Assembly: GCA_037783415.1 (NCBI GenBank)
Contig: JAZGTN010000098.1
Location: 2,480,001 to 2,544,000 of the forward strand
DNA from: Leptasterias polaris
Taxonomy: Eukaryota > Echinodermata > Asteroidea > Forcipulatida > Asteriidae
Direction: 5' to 3'
DNA length: 64,000 bases
A program made the translations under genes and the position numbers. Of the stretch, positions 34,732 through 45,972 are shown in pieces. How positions within the stretch are numbered: the first letter of the stretch is position 1; every line of letters starts with the position of its first letter. The notes under the pieces were generated by a model that made no database searches, was not told the DNA's origin, and saw only the letters and a list, made by a program, of their open reading frames with translations.

Positions 34732-34740
34732 TATATAAAG
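34732..34740 (+). promoter_or_regulatory. TATA-like box upstream of GPCR copy 2
   Basis: TATATAAAG in the context CGGTCTTATATAAAGGCTCG, about 110 bp before the GPCR start codon; the orientation suits the gene. Sequence match and position only. Confidence 0.4.
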
Positions 34741-34850
34741 GCTCGGTTAACATGAGTTGTACCTTAAAATCAAAGACTTGGGTTTAAATTTACTCTTCTT
34801 CAATCGGACTTTTGAGCAAGAAGACCTCAAGTTAGAGAATACATGCTAAA

Positions 34851-35795
34851 ATGGAGACAATACTTCTTTTGCGTTTCTACCAAGACATCGTTGGAATCTT
34901 GGGAATCATTGGCAACGCTCTGGTATGCTTTATCATATGGAAAGTACCAGCCATGCAGACTCGTACAAATGCCTTCATCTTTCATCAAGCAGTGATTGAT
35001 TTATTGGGTTCTACGATGATCTTACTCAAGAGTGAAGTTCCCCTTCCCGACCCTAATCCTAACAATGCCTTGGGTTGGTTCATCTGCCACGTCTGGTTCT
35101 CATTCGTGTTATTCTTTCCCTACGTGCTCTCAACCTTCAACCTTCTACTGTTGACCATGGAGCGCTATTTCGCCATCGTCCACCCTTTCAGGTATATGGT
35201 AGTATTCTCAAAGTGGCCTCGATTCAAAGTGGGCTTGGGTATAGCATTCTGTTGGATTCTCGCGACTGCACTTAAGTTTTACACGCTTCTCGTCCTAAAG
35301 CAAGAAGATGGCAAGTGTGTTCCAAATCATATACCTTGGTCTCAGTTCATAGGAATCCTCACGGCTTTCTTAGAGTATGTTCTCCCAGTTGCTGTGATGC
35401 TCTTTGCATATATTCGCATCAGTGTGGAGATGAAGGGAGGAGCAGCACGTGTCGGCCCGGCACCAGCCGCACATCTTCCCGATGGAGCAAACGCGCCGGA
35501 CATGGCCGAGTCCCTTCTCAGGGCCAGACGCAACACCTTCAAGATGCTTTTAATCGTTTTTATCACATTTATGATCTGCTGGACACCGAATGAGCTGATT
35601 TTCTTCATGTATAATTTAGGCTGGAAGCTTGAATTCAACGAGTGGTATTACCTACTCTCTGTTGCTCTAGTGGCCACAAATTCATGCGTGAATCCAGTGA
35701 TCTACGCGTTCAAGTACAACCAATTTCGAAAGGGCCTACGACAGATATTTTCCCGCCAAAGCACTCTTGAACTTGCAACTGAAATATTTGGATAA
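34851..35795 (+). CDS. Intronless class A GPCR, copy 2
   Basis: Receptor of 314 residues from ATG 34851 (METILLLRFYQ). Same architecture as its two sisters: short N-terminus, GN in TM1, AVIDLLG in TM2, GWFICHVW, TMERYFAIVHPF (ERY), ICWTPNE in TM6, and NPVIYAFKYNQFRK. TM3-TM5 and ECL2 differ clearly from the other two copies, while ICL3 and TM6-TM7 are very close to them (GPAPAAHLP, MAESLLRARRNTFKMLLI). A TATA-like box lies about 110 bp upstream. SINE fragments lie on both sides. Ligand unknown. Confidence 0.88.
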   Translation: METILLLRFYQDIVGILGIIGNALVCFIIWKVPAMQTRTNAFIFHQAVIDLLGSTMILLKSEVPLPDPNPNNALGWFICHVWFSFVLFFPYVLSTFNLLLLTMERYFAIVHPFRYMVVFSKWPRFKVGLGIAFCWILATALKFYTLLVLKQEDGKCVPNHIPWSQFIGILTAFLEYVLPVAVMLFAYIRISVEMKGGAARVGPAPAAHLPDGANAPDMAESLLRARRNTFKMLLIVFITFMICWTPNELIFFMYNLGWKLEFNEWYYLLSVALVATNSCVNPVIYAFKYNQFRKGLRQIFSRQSTLELATEIFG

Positions 35796-36254
35796 AGCTC
35801 AAACCCAGTAAATTGTTTGGCTGAATTCGTGTATTGTTTCTTTTTGAGTGAATGTAAAGTCATACTTTGATAATGACCAGAAAAAGTGTAATTTTTATCA
35901 GAAATCTTATTGTTTTTACGATAGAAATGGTATTCAGCACCTTGCGAAAGTACCCATGACATTTTGTCAAAAAGTTGAATTTTAAAAGATCGCCTGCAGG
36001 CAACGTTTTAAAATGTCCGATGTGTCCGTTTGAATGTTGGCCAGAGATGAGGTTGGCACCCAAGAACGAGCTTAACGTGGATGACATCGACGTTCGATCT
36101 TGATGATGAAAACAACGTGATTTGTTTGGGCTGTTTTCTCAACAATTAAACACTGCATTCAACTGAGACTTTCACGTGAAACTTTTATCACGTTGACTAA
36201 AACACAAACAAAAGAACGACCCTACCCTATACTAATCGTACACAGTAAATCGAT

Positions 36255-36600
36255 ATGTGTGCTTGGCTGAGTGGTCTAGTTCACCACACTCAAGCTCTGA
36301 TGTTTCTGATCAGCAGAGTGTGGGTTCGAGTCCCAGTCTGACACTGGTGTCCTTAATGGTCCTGTCACACTGTTGCAAATAGAGCTTTATCCTTCGGATG
36401 TGACGTAACGCAATAGATCATCGTGTTGTGTATGCACTTTAAAAGAACCAGTACTTTTATCATTAAGAGAATTAGCTTGCCCTGGTATTTTCTGGTAGTG
36501 GCTGCATGCATATTGCACTACAGTATCTTGTAAACCATTACATCGTGCTATGTAAATACCTAGGTCTTATATTTTGAAGATATCACCACATAACTTGTAA
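36255..36600 (+). mobile_element. tRNA-headed SINE with a different body
   Basis: Head GCTTGGCTGAGTGGTCTAG...GGTTCGAGTCCCAGTC resembles the tRNA-Leu head of copies A and B, but the sequence that follows is unrelated to their body. Not a functional tRNA: the stem pairing is poor. Confidence 0.7.
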
Positions 36601-37046
36601 TAAAAAATAACAATGAGCGCCTTAAGACGCTCTCAGGTGTGATAAAACGATATAGTAAGAACTGCGTAATATCGTGATTGTTTCTGTTACATTAATATTA
36701 ATACTATTATTTTGTTTTAAACAAAAATCATGTAAGCTAATTGTTATTTTAAACGGTACTTACACATTTTTTATAGAGTTACATTTTGAGTGCTCGTTTA
36801 TACGATTATAATAATATTCAACTAAATGGCAAATGCAAAGTTGTATTGATTTTATGATAATGTGCAGTTAGAATACTTACTTGTAAATTTGACTTGATTC
36901 CAAATTCAATATCGTAATTACATTTTTACATATAGTCGCTTGTGCTATAAATTATTTAATTTGTGGTATTACTGAGAAGTGTTATCTGTGTAAAAGAAAG
37001 CCTTTGCCGCGAAAAGCCAATCTTTTTTGTCCGCACGTGTTGCTTG

Positions 37047-37408
37047 TTAATAATAATAATAATAATATCAAGCATTTATAAAGCGCCATCTATCTAGCTA
37101 AGCTATTCCGAGGCGCATATTATTACCCCTGGTCACTGGGCCATTTTTATCATTTCTGAAACCATATCAGCTCCCTGGGGAGTATATACAGCCTGTGCTG
37201 CAATATATGCGCTACTAGGCTAAATCCATCACAAGAACCATCTCTGCCCTCACAGGTACCCATTTTACCCCTGGGTGGAGAGAAGCAATTATAGTTAAGT
37301 GTCTTGCTCAGGGACACAAGTGTCACGACCGGGACTCGAACCCACACTCTGCTGAACAGAAACACCAGAGCTTGAGTTCGGTGCTCTTATCCACTCGGCC
37401 ACGACATA
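37047..37408 (-). mobile_element. tRNA-Leu-derived SINE, copy B
   Basis: Head at 37320-37407 (minus strand) with GGCCGAGTGG, a CTCAAGCTC anticodon-arm region and GGTTCGAGTCCCGG. The body matches copy A, and the tail is (AAT)n at its 3' end. Confidence 0.88.
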
Positions 37409-37409
37409 A

Positions 37410-39976
37410 TAAAAAATTTAAAGCTCGCAAAAGGTTTTGCACGTTTTTTGGCAATTACGTGCATACCATACTTCTTGAACGAGACTTTTTTTTTAATGCA
37501 TAAAATGTACAGTTTAATTGCAACAAACAATCATACTTAAGAGTGTGTGTTTTTTACTTCTTTGCAAATGGAATCTCTTTCTCTTTTGGTAAAGTATAAA
37601 GCACACCGCCAAAGATATATGAATACAATTTTGAAATATGTATGTTCTTAAAAATTTGCCCATCCCATCGTTAAACCTTTAAAATGATCTACAAACTAAT
37701 GTTCAACGTTGTGAAGCTCTCTGGTTCTAGGGGAACCTTGGTTATTTTGTCAGAAATGTTTCAGACTTAAGTCAGGTTAAACAAAGTACTACCTTTGAGG
37801 GTATGCGCGTTTTCTAGTTTTAAAAAAGACATAATGTGACGCGCTCTTAACCAATCACAAGGCAGAATCTTAGCTAGGGGTGTAACGAAATTGGTTGATA
37901 TCGGACTACATATATTTTTTAGTCCGAGAGGTCACTTATTTTAAAGCTTACACAAATAATTTGCCTGTCAGTCCTCTAAAGAAATATGCTCGTCTGAAAT
38001 TGTTCGTAAATCATCGTTGCTTTAGTGTTTGGATTGCCACGATCAAAATAAGTCGAATTGATCGTGCACAAAATCCAGACAATAGCAATTTTTCATTGTT
38101 ATCATTGTAAACGTTTTCACAGACTAAGATAAGATTTTCACTGCAATTTTTTTTTACGAGATTTAAAATGTTTTGTGAAAATCCGTCTTCGTTCGTGAGC
38201 GTTGTTTGTGTCATACATTATTGTTTTTTTACAAATTCTAAATTTAAAAGGTTTTACGAACAAATTCACCATCTTAATATTTTACGACGCCCCTCTTCTA
38301 TCTTCTTCTTTCACTACTTTTATAGACAACATTATTATTAAACGAAAAGTAGTTTTTATGCGGCTGTCTCAAGATCTAGAGTACCAATCACTGCAAACCG
38401 ATACCTCAAATCTAACCGATACTTCAGCAGAAGGACGTAAGACTCGCAACCTTCTGCCGAATTAAAAATACACTTTTGTCCGTCCCAGCTGAAATTTGGA
38501 AACAATAACAATGGCTTCTTAAAACAGATGTCCATAACGGGGACACATTGGTTGCTAGAGCCAATCAGAAGACACGTTTTCTCATTTCATGCAGAATGCT
38601 CCAAAACATTGACAACCGGCTCTCTGAGAAATACTCGTCGCACTTGATTTTCTTGCAGCACAATTGAATTTAAATTGCTCACGACCTTCTTCCGGGCAGA
38701 TATTCGTGTTTTTGTTTTGTTCACGCTGCTATTGATCAATCATTTTAATTTGAGAACCCTGCAACTAACCTCATTGTCCAAAAAATGTAGGCCAAAACTA
38801 ATTCAGTTTACTCCGCTAAAACGTGCATAGTCCTTCAGGTACATGTTCAGTGTTCTAAGCAGAAGACAGCAACTACCAAAGATTGGCCATAAAAAGCAAA
38901 CACAGGTTGTTCTCTGGTTTTTGTCTTCTCTTTTCGCAGAACTATTAATTATGGTTGGTTTCGTTCCGTACAATAATCGTTTAATACGTCAGCACTTGCT
39001 CTATATTCATTGCATTGCATTGTCAAATCTTTTGACATGGAAAAATTCTAGATACCGTGTCACGGGGCTCTGGGAAAATTTGAAAATATTACTCGCTCCT
39101 TGGTGCAATCCTGGAGGTAGAATTAATTCTACCTCCATGGTGCAATCTATGGAGTATGTATTTTCGATGCAATAACGTAGTAAGGGACGTGTTCATCATG
39201 CCATGTCCGGATTAAAAACTGCAATTTGTGTGCGTAGACAGAGCTGGACACAGTCCCAAATAGCATTCTGCGCGTAGTTCAACTCTGTTTAACCGGCAAG
39301 CTCATGACAACAATTGGTAAAGAAATATACAATAGTCAATCAAGTTGCAATAGTCATTTTCGTGTACATAAATGCTGAATATTATTTTTTAAAGCAAACT
39401 ATGTGTAATGGGCAATCACGAAATGGGGAGGGGATCTGATATGTTACCCCAACTCTAAAAAGTGTAGGGGGCGGACATGCCCCCCCCCTTCCCCAGTGAT
39501 TGACGCCCATGCTTGATCTAAAATAGGTTTCACAATGTTTACTTTACTGATACTGTCAAATCGATCAATTGATAAAACTCCTGCTAACAAGAAATTACTT
39601 CAGACTTCCCAATCCGGTTTCCATTTTCCTCCTAAATCCAGGCTTTATTGAGTATTATTAATGATAAATCTGTACACAGGGGAGAGCTATCTTTCTTGCA
39701 AGATCCCCTCTAAGAATGTACGACGATGTTTTATCTTTTAATTACGGAGCGTTTAAGAGATTTTATCAAATTAATTTGATACAATCCTTTATACTTGGCA
39801 AGGTACAATTTTGGTGCACTTAATCAAGTTCAATCATTCTGTTCTCCTTAACTCTGTGCAACATTTTATATTACACATTTATTTTGCTCATCTCTCCATT
39901 GGTATGTGGACATAACAACTTTATGCAAATAAGGTTTTCAGTCAAGGTTTCAGGCACTAATTATTCATAACTCTGG
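37410..39976. other. Non-genic stretch
   Basis: No coding frame with motif support. A 24-bp perfect palindrome (half GGAGGTAGAATT) lies at 39113-39136, and a short GC-rich repeat remnant at 39420-39512. Confidence 0.5.
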
Positions 39977-40098
39977 CCAATCACAGTTGGTTTGGTCGAC
40001 CAATCAGCGGCTAGGTGATTTGGCAAAGTTTTGTTGGAGTGTGGGGCCAATCATTAGCAGTGTTTCATACCAATGGAAAAAATAGCTAGTCAACCAAT
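39977..40098. promoter_or_regulatory. Cluster of CCAAT boxes
   Basis: CCAAT at 39977, 40000, 40047, 40070 and 40094, plus an inverted one at 39898. Spacing and density suit an NF-Y-type promoter, but no adjacent gene is visible. Confidence 0.4.
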
Positions 40099-40177
40099 CA
40101 GGCCGGGGAGGCAACATTGAACTTGGCATTACTTTAGAGCACATTGTGTCACTCTGTCACAGTTTTTCATGCAAGCT

Positions 40178-40430
40178 GGGCCCAATTTCATGGCTCTGCT
40201 TACCGTAAGCAAAGAGTCGGCGCTTACGAAAGCAGGGAATTCCGCGCTTACGTCAAGCGTATTTCACGGGTTAGCAGGGAATTTTTGCTTGTGCGCGTGC
40301 GTAGTCCACGTTACTAGGCATTCTTTGCTTACACAGCTATAGCGCAGAAATTCGGCGCTTGCTCGGTAAGCGGAGAATGGTGATTGCAAGCGCAGAATTC
40401 GGCGGTAAGCAGAGCCATGAAATTGGGCCC
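40178..40430. mobile_element. 253-bp MITE with perfect 28-bp TIRs
   Basis: Ends begin GGGCCCAATTTCATGGCTCT, inverted exactly at the right end. The interior is rich in GCTTACG-type half-palindromes. Confidence 0.92.
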
Positions 40431-40439
40431 TGGTTAAAA

Positions 40440-43400
40440 TAATAGTCTTGTCTGTGATTGTGAATGCATGGAAATAATTTGCAGGGATTATAAAGTTTTT
40501 TCAACAGTCTACCAAAGTGTGTAGACATTAAATTTGTTGTTCCTCGTTTGGACATTTTGTTTTGGCGTTTTTTGTTCTTGTTTTGGACACTTATTACTCA
40601 TAATAGTAGGCCTACAACATATCGTAGTCTGTCTATGTTTTGGGGCATCGTTATTTATCTGATCGCTATGTCCAGAGACGTCGCCACCCGGCGGGTGTTT
40701 GTGAAAGAGACACTGCACAGTCAGAAACATGGATGTCCGTTTTGGTGAAACAATTGAGCAGGAGGGTGAAGAGCTTGGAGTTCGCTGGAATCCAACAACA
40801 AGTTCTGCTAAAAAACGAGCTAAGTTGAATTAATATCCTGGTTTTAGACACCACAAACAAAGCTGTTGTTTTCAAGCTTTTTTCATGGAAAGTGTGGTTT
40901 TATTACTTTAATCTATGAGTGAATTATTATTCTGAAATGGCATGCAAACTAAATGTGTTTGACTGTTGGGTGGGTTGAATTCAAACCCAAATATTCCACA
41001 ATGACAAGCCGTTAAAGGCATTTAAACTGTTTGCTGCTTTTTATTTTTCTATGCGTGGTGCATTTTGATTTATAGGCCTACATTGATATGGGGTTTATTT
41101 TTCGCCATGACTTGGTTTCGTCGAAACTCTGCCCCGTCTTGTGTTTATTTTGTTAGTTCGAGATATTTGCATTCTGTACGACAGGGATTAGTCATGTTAG
41201 TTGAGTTATAATAAACACACAGAAAAAGAAAAGTGGATAGGTTTACCTACTTTTTAAGATGTTTTGATGCGAAAGTACGATTTGTGTTGCCCGGCCAACA
41301 TCATAAACATGGGTCAATCTTTACGACTTGAGTAAGATATTAATTGCTCCTAATTACCATGAATTTGCATAATCAGGGGAGTTTGGGTTGAAAATTAGTT
41401 TGTGCTTCAGCTTTATAAAACGATAGAGCAAGTTGCTCCATGAACATGATGAATGATAAAAGAAAGTTTCTGTAATGGATATTGGCTTGTTTCTTAATTT
41501 TACTAGGCAAAGTGCGATTTACTTTGGTCAGAGGCTATTGTTTGGTTCGGCAAGTTCTTCTATCCGCCCAAGTCAAGGTTTTAAACTGAGATGCCGAAAC
41601 TGTTGTTTGGGTCTTTTGGGTTTATGCAAAGCATGATGTGGGTCGAATCGTATTCCTTCATGGGAAAATATTTCTTTATAGTTTCTTTGATACATTTTAC
41701 CTGCACCGTATATAATGAGCTGAAACACCAATAATATTAAAACAAAAAACATTTGTTATAATTCAGGCATAGCGACGGCAGCTAAGTTTTTACTGGGTGC
41801 TAATCTGACCGGCTTCCACAGTAGAATGTTGTGTCCGTAAATTTTTAGAACGTGGTTTTGACTTCACTTTAAGATTACTAGCTAAGTACCCGTGAGACAG
41901 GTTTGAAAGTACGTGGATGTTGGGGGCACATGAGAAAATAGGAGAAGTAGAAACAATTGAAACAGTGATCATAACAATTAGTGGTTTTTGAATTAATCAA
42001 GGCGAACTACGACTGAGGAAAATGTTTGGGGAGAAAGATTGAAGGTTTGTAATCCTTGGTATGTTGAATGTATGAAGGGGAGCAAATTGTATGAAAACAA
42101 AAAAGATATTGGCAATTTGATGGCAGTAAAAAGTGGAGATAGAAAGGGATAGTAATTTGTAAAATTATGGCACGTGAATCTATAAAAGATATTCCTTTAA
42201 AAAGGAACACAGTTGGTATTGTAGTTAAAGGCATCTAGGTGTAAAAGTAGGAAATAAGGTCAAGTACTTTGAAAACAGTGTTGTTAATGCAGTGCCAGTA
42301 TATTTGGTTGGTTTTAAAAACCGGCAATACAAACTATGAGGGGCATTTTAGGGATGTAAATTTTAGTTGCTGTTGATGTATTCATGACACTACTTTGTGG
42401 ACTATGTGAAAAGGGGAGTATATAACCGGTGATAGAGAGGTAGATTGAACACAATTTAATCAATAATGAGAGGATACATTGTATGAAAAAGACAGTTTAT
42501 TGGCAATATGGTGGCAGTAAAAAGTGGATGTATATACAGTTTACAGTTAACAAAAGATAAATTTATTTAAGGGTTTGTGTTTATATGTTGGGCTATTCTG
42601 TCTAGTGATGAATAATTAAAGTTAGGAAAAAAGGGAAAGAAACAAAGTTTATGGCAGCCGAGTTCTTTATGTCATACACTTGTCTACAGGAAACTAAGTT
42701 GCTGTCTTTAAAATAGAATTGGTTTAAATTAATAAATTAGTCTTGGAAACAGTATGTGGGTTTTCATAAAAGCAAAGTTGCAATGGACCTAAAACTTATG
42801 AGAGTTCGCTATATGAAAAGTTTGTGGGGGCATCTGTGTGACTAATGGTGTGCATCTTTTTGTCTCTGTGCGCTGGGACTGCTTCAGTTTCATCCACATT
42901 CAAGTTTTTGTGGTAGTTGCTTTGGGTTTGTTAATGGTTGTTGTGGAAGCTGAATTTGTTTAGCTTTATGTTTTTGGTTTTTTTTACTTTTGGTTGATTA
43001 GTGAAGTCCTGAGAAATGTTACCTTTACTGATGGGTTTTTATTGTATAATGGATGCTATTGTTCAGTGGTACCGTCTATCGAATCAACCTCGGTTGGGTA
43101 TGACAGGTTGTCGACAACAAACACATGACGATCACTCACGGTAACTACTTACGTGAGATTATTTCAAAATGTTTAAAAAAAGCGTTGGTGACCCAAACTC
43201 ATATAGGCCTAAATATGAGTTCTTCAAAAAGTTGTTTTAAAGGCAAATAGTATGATATGAGGGAAATTGTTAGAGCGATTAAGCGAACCTGGCGCAGAAT
43301 ACCGTGACACAACAGCTGTATTTCCAGGCACCGCACCGTCGCGAACATTTCCAAGCGCAATCAATATGGGGAGCCCGGGAACCGCGCGCGAACATACACA

Positions 43401-43640
43401 GGATATTTCTTTTAAGCGCAGGATAACAAAGGCCGCACATGTATTGACTTTGGCATACTGGGAAAACCGCACACATGCACAGCGCGTTTCTTTTTACCGC
43501 AGGATAAAAAAGGCCGCGACTCTCCCGTAACTGGGAAAACAACGCAGAGCGGACAGACGGTCGGACGGAAAGACAGAGAAAAACCCGTGCTCTTTTTATA
43601 TAATTATATAGATAATACAACAGGGCCAAAGTGCCCAATG
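40440..43640. other. Non-genic region upstream of the BEL element
   Basis: Contains a loosely duplicated block (TTGGCAATxTGxTGGCAGTAA at about 42107 and 42500) and a GC-rich dispersed-repeat-like stretch at 43270-43600. No gene seen. Confidence 0.45.
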
Positions 43641-43645
43641 GAATG

Positions 43646-44557
43646 TGTAGCCGCCAGAATATCCTTTTGTTTACCTTTTTTTATGCAGCGCCTCGCCTTT
43701 TGAGGAAGTCAATGGAGGGCGCTATTTTCAAGTCTCATTATTGTCACCGTATACACACATTGCCAAGTTTTAGAAAAAACCATTTAGTTCAGACATTTAT
43801 GCCTACTAATACCTGGGCAGCTCAGCAAAGTGAGTGTTCACATTTTATTTAGCATTATTTATTGTCGATATTGAGTAATTTGGAAGTGTTTTTGATATAC
43901 AAAAAATAAGGTTTTGTTGAGTGAAAACTACACGTTTGTACATGCATGTACATGACATGTAGGCCCATTGCTCTGTGTTACGTTCTGCGTTCATGTATGT
44001 GTTATTGATGCCATTGATTATGTAATTTTCAATAATTGGTTCTTGTATGAAGATACACTAGATATTTGTAGTAAATTGATAAGTTTAGGAGTTGATGCAT
44101 AATAATCTAGTTGAAGTCAAATATGTGGCCTTGGTTTATGTATCTAATTTGCAAGATGTTATTTTTCTCTTTATATTGCAGTCGAACCACCTATTGTCAC
44201 CTATTGTCACCTATTGTCACCTATTGTCACCCATTGTCACCTATTGGCATTGCCACCTTATGTCACCTAGTAACTACCTTACGTCAACTTTCACCTAACG
44301 ACACCTACCTGTTACCACCTATAGTAATCTACTTCAATCAATAGTCAACCGTCAAATCTTAATCATCCGGATACAACAATCAGAACTCAATCATTAAGTT
44401 TAAAGTTTATTCGTCACTAACAGTAATTATTGTAATTTTGCCTGTGGATCAAGAACAATTAAAGAATAGTTTTGAACAGTTAATTTGGTGCGTATAATTG
44501 CTGAGCACAATTTTCCTAAAATTTAATATAAGACGATCTGTAGCATCACAAGCTACA
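43646..44557 (+). repeat. 5' LTR of the BEL/Pao element (912 bp)
   Basis: Starts TGTAGCCGCC and ends AGCTACA. It contains a short tandem run of about five CACCTATTGT-like 10-mers near 44190-44250. By eye it matches the 3' LTR throughout except that it lacks an 11-bp stretch near 43741. Downstream at 44558 there is no obvious TGG-type primer-binding site. Confidence 0.93.
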
Positions 44558-44714
44558 TTAGTTCGATTTGAGCTTTTGCGACATAAGTTTCCGACCTTCA
44601 GCGTCAGTTGAGTTTGAACTTCAAGGACAGTTTTGAATTGTACTTCATTGAAGTATGGAATTCGTCATTTAATAGTCATCTACCGTGAGTACAGACAGTA
44701 AAGCAAGACAGACG

Positions 44715-45926
44715 ATGGATACCAAGCTTTCAAATTCTGCTGACCAGATTGCGACGACCTTAGAGTACATGGATTCATTGAGCCAAGCTGGAAGCAGAAG
44801 TTCAAGGGCAACTAGTGTTGCATCGGGTGCATCATCAGCATCCAATGCGAGGCTCAGAGCAGCAGCTGAGAAAGCTGCATTGCAAGCAGAAATTGCAACA
44901 GAGAATAAAAGACAGGCCCTGGAAGAGGAGGAACTAAAGCTTCTTCAGCGACGGCGGCAGATAGAGTTAGAGACAAAGCTAGCGAGAGCTGCTGCAATAG
45001 AGAAAACATTTGCTGAGGCTGAAAGTTATGATGTTAAGACTTCTACACCATTGGTTCAGCCAGTCACGACAGACAACACGACACCCAACCAAGTTCCCGA
45101 AGTAAGCCAAGATGTTTCTTTTCCAAGTTCAACGGGTTCAACCGCCATACCCTCACTTAGCACCCCGGTCGGAGACACACCTAGCAACTTTACCCATCTC
45201 GTGAAAGCCATGCAGATGCAACAACAGTCCTTGGTAGAGACCCTCCAATTGCCAAAGACTGAGCTAATGACATTTGACGGAGATCCTGCAAATTACTGGG
45301 TGTTCATCCGGGCATTTGAGAATGCTGTGGAAAAGGACACAGTTAGCGATGCTGCAAAGTTGGCACGTCTCCAACAGTACTGCACTGGTGCTGCTAAGAA
45401 ATTGATACAGTGCTGTGCAGTAAAGACACCACCTGAGGGCTATGCTCTTGCTAGAAAGCTTCTGAAGGAAAGGTTTGGAAATGAATATGACATAGCAGAG
45501 GCATGGATCAACAAGATCGTCAACCGCCCTGATATTCGAGACAGCAGGGCACTTTTAGATTTTGCTGATGACTTGAGAAACTGCAGGGAGACGCTAGACA
45601 CCATGGACAAATTATGTGAACTGAACAACAGCAGAAGTTTGGCTCAGATGGTGGAGAAGCTACCCTGGGATGTTCGCAAGGCATGGCTGAAGAAAGTTTA
45701 CCATATTAAAACTGTTGAATCCAGGTCCCCTACTATAGATGACGTCGTCAAATTCGTGCAGATTTCAGCACAACAAGCTAATGACCCAGTCTACAGCAAG
45801 CTCGTGAGCAGAGACCGCGCTGACAAATCAATGAAGGATGTCAAGCGCAAGGATACTTCAGTGTCAAAACAACGCTCCAATTTTGTGACACAAGTACAGA
45901 CAACATCCTCCCCCTCAATGCACTAA
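44715..45926 (+). CDS. gag: BEL/Pao gag-like protein (DUF1759 type)
   Basis: About 403 residues from ATG 44715 (an in-frame GTG at 44685 is not a plausible start). The N-terminal third is Ala/Glu/Arg/Lys-rich and looks coiled-coil (EKAALQAEIATENKRQALEE). The C-terminal half carries the Pao gag signature around TELMTFDGDPANYWVFIRAF and LLKERFGNEYDIAEAWI. It would form particles that package the element RNA. It stops at 45926, overlapping by 38 nt the open frame of pol, which lies in another frame. Confidence 0.88.
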   Translation: MDTKLSNSADQIATTLEYMDSLSQAGSRSSRATSVASGASSASNARLRAAAEKAALQAEIATENKRQALEEEELKLLQRRRQIELETKLARAAAIEKTFAEAESYDVKTSTPLVQPVTTDNTTPNQVPEVSQDVSFPSSTGSTAIPSLSTPVGDTPSNFTHLVKAMQMQQQSLVETLQLPKTELMTFDGDPANYWVFIRAFENAVEKDTVSDAAKLARLQQYCTGAAKKLIQCCAVKTPPEGYALARKLLKERFGNEYDIAEAWINKIVNRPDIRDSRALLDFADDLRNCRETLDTMDKLCELNNSRSLAQMVEKLPWDVRKAWLKKVYHIKTVESRSPTIDDVVKFVQISAQQANDPVYSKLVSRDRADKSMKDVKRKDTSVSKQRSNFVTQVQTTSSPSMH

Positions 45927-45972
45927 GGGGACATTTCAGAAAGCAGATTGGCCAGCACACCCATCATCAGAG

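Noticed and set aside
36261..36348. Possible functional tRNA
   Set aside because: Has A- and B-box-like words but poor arm pairing and a SINE body downstream; treated as a SINE head. The same holds for 34299-34381, 37320-37407 and 54733-54800.
38843..39175. 110-codon open frame
   Set aside because: No recognisable motif and no splice context; it contains the 24-bp palindrome near 39113.
44092..44344. Small open frames in the LTR, repeated at 50826-51078
   Set aside because: Duplicated only because they lie in both LTRs; short and driven by the CACCTATTGT repeat.
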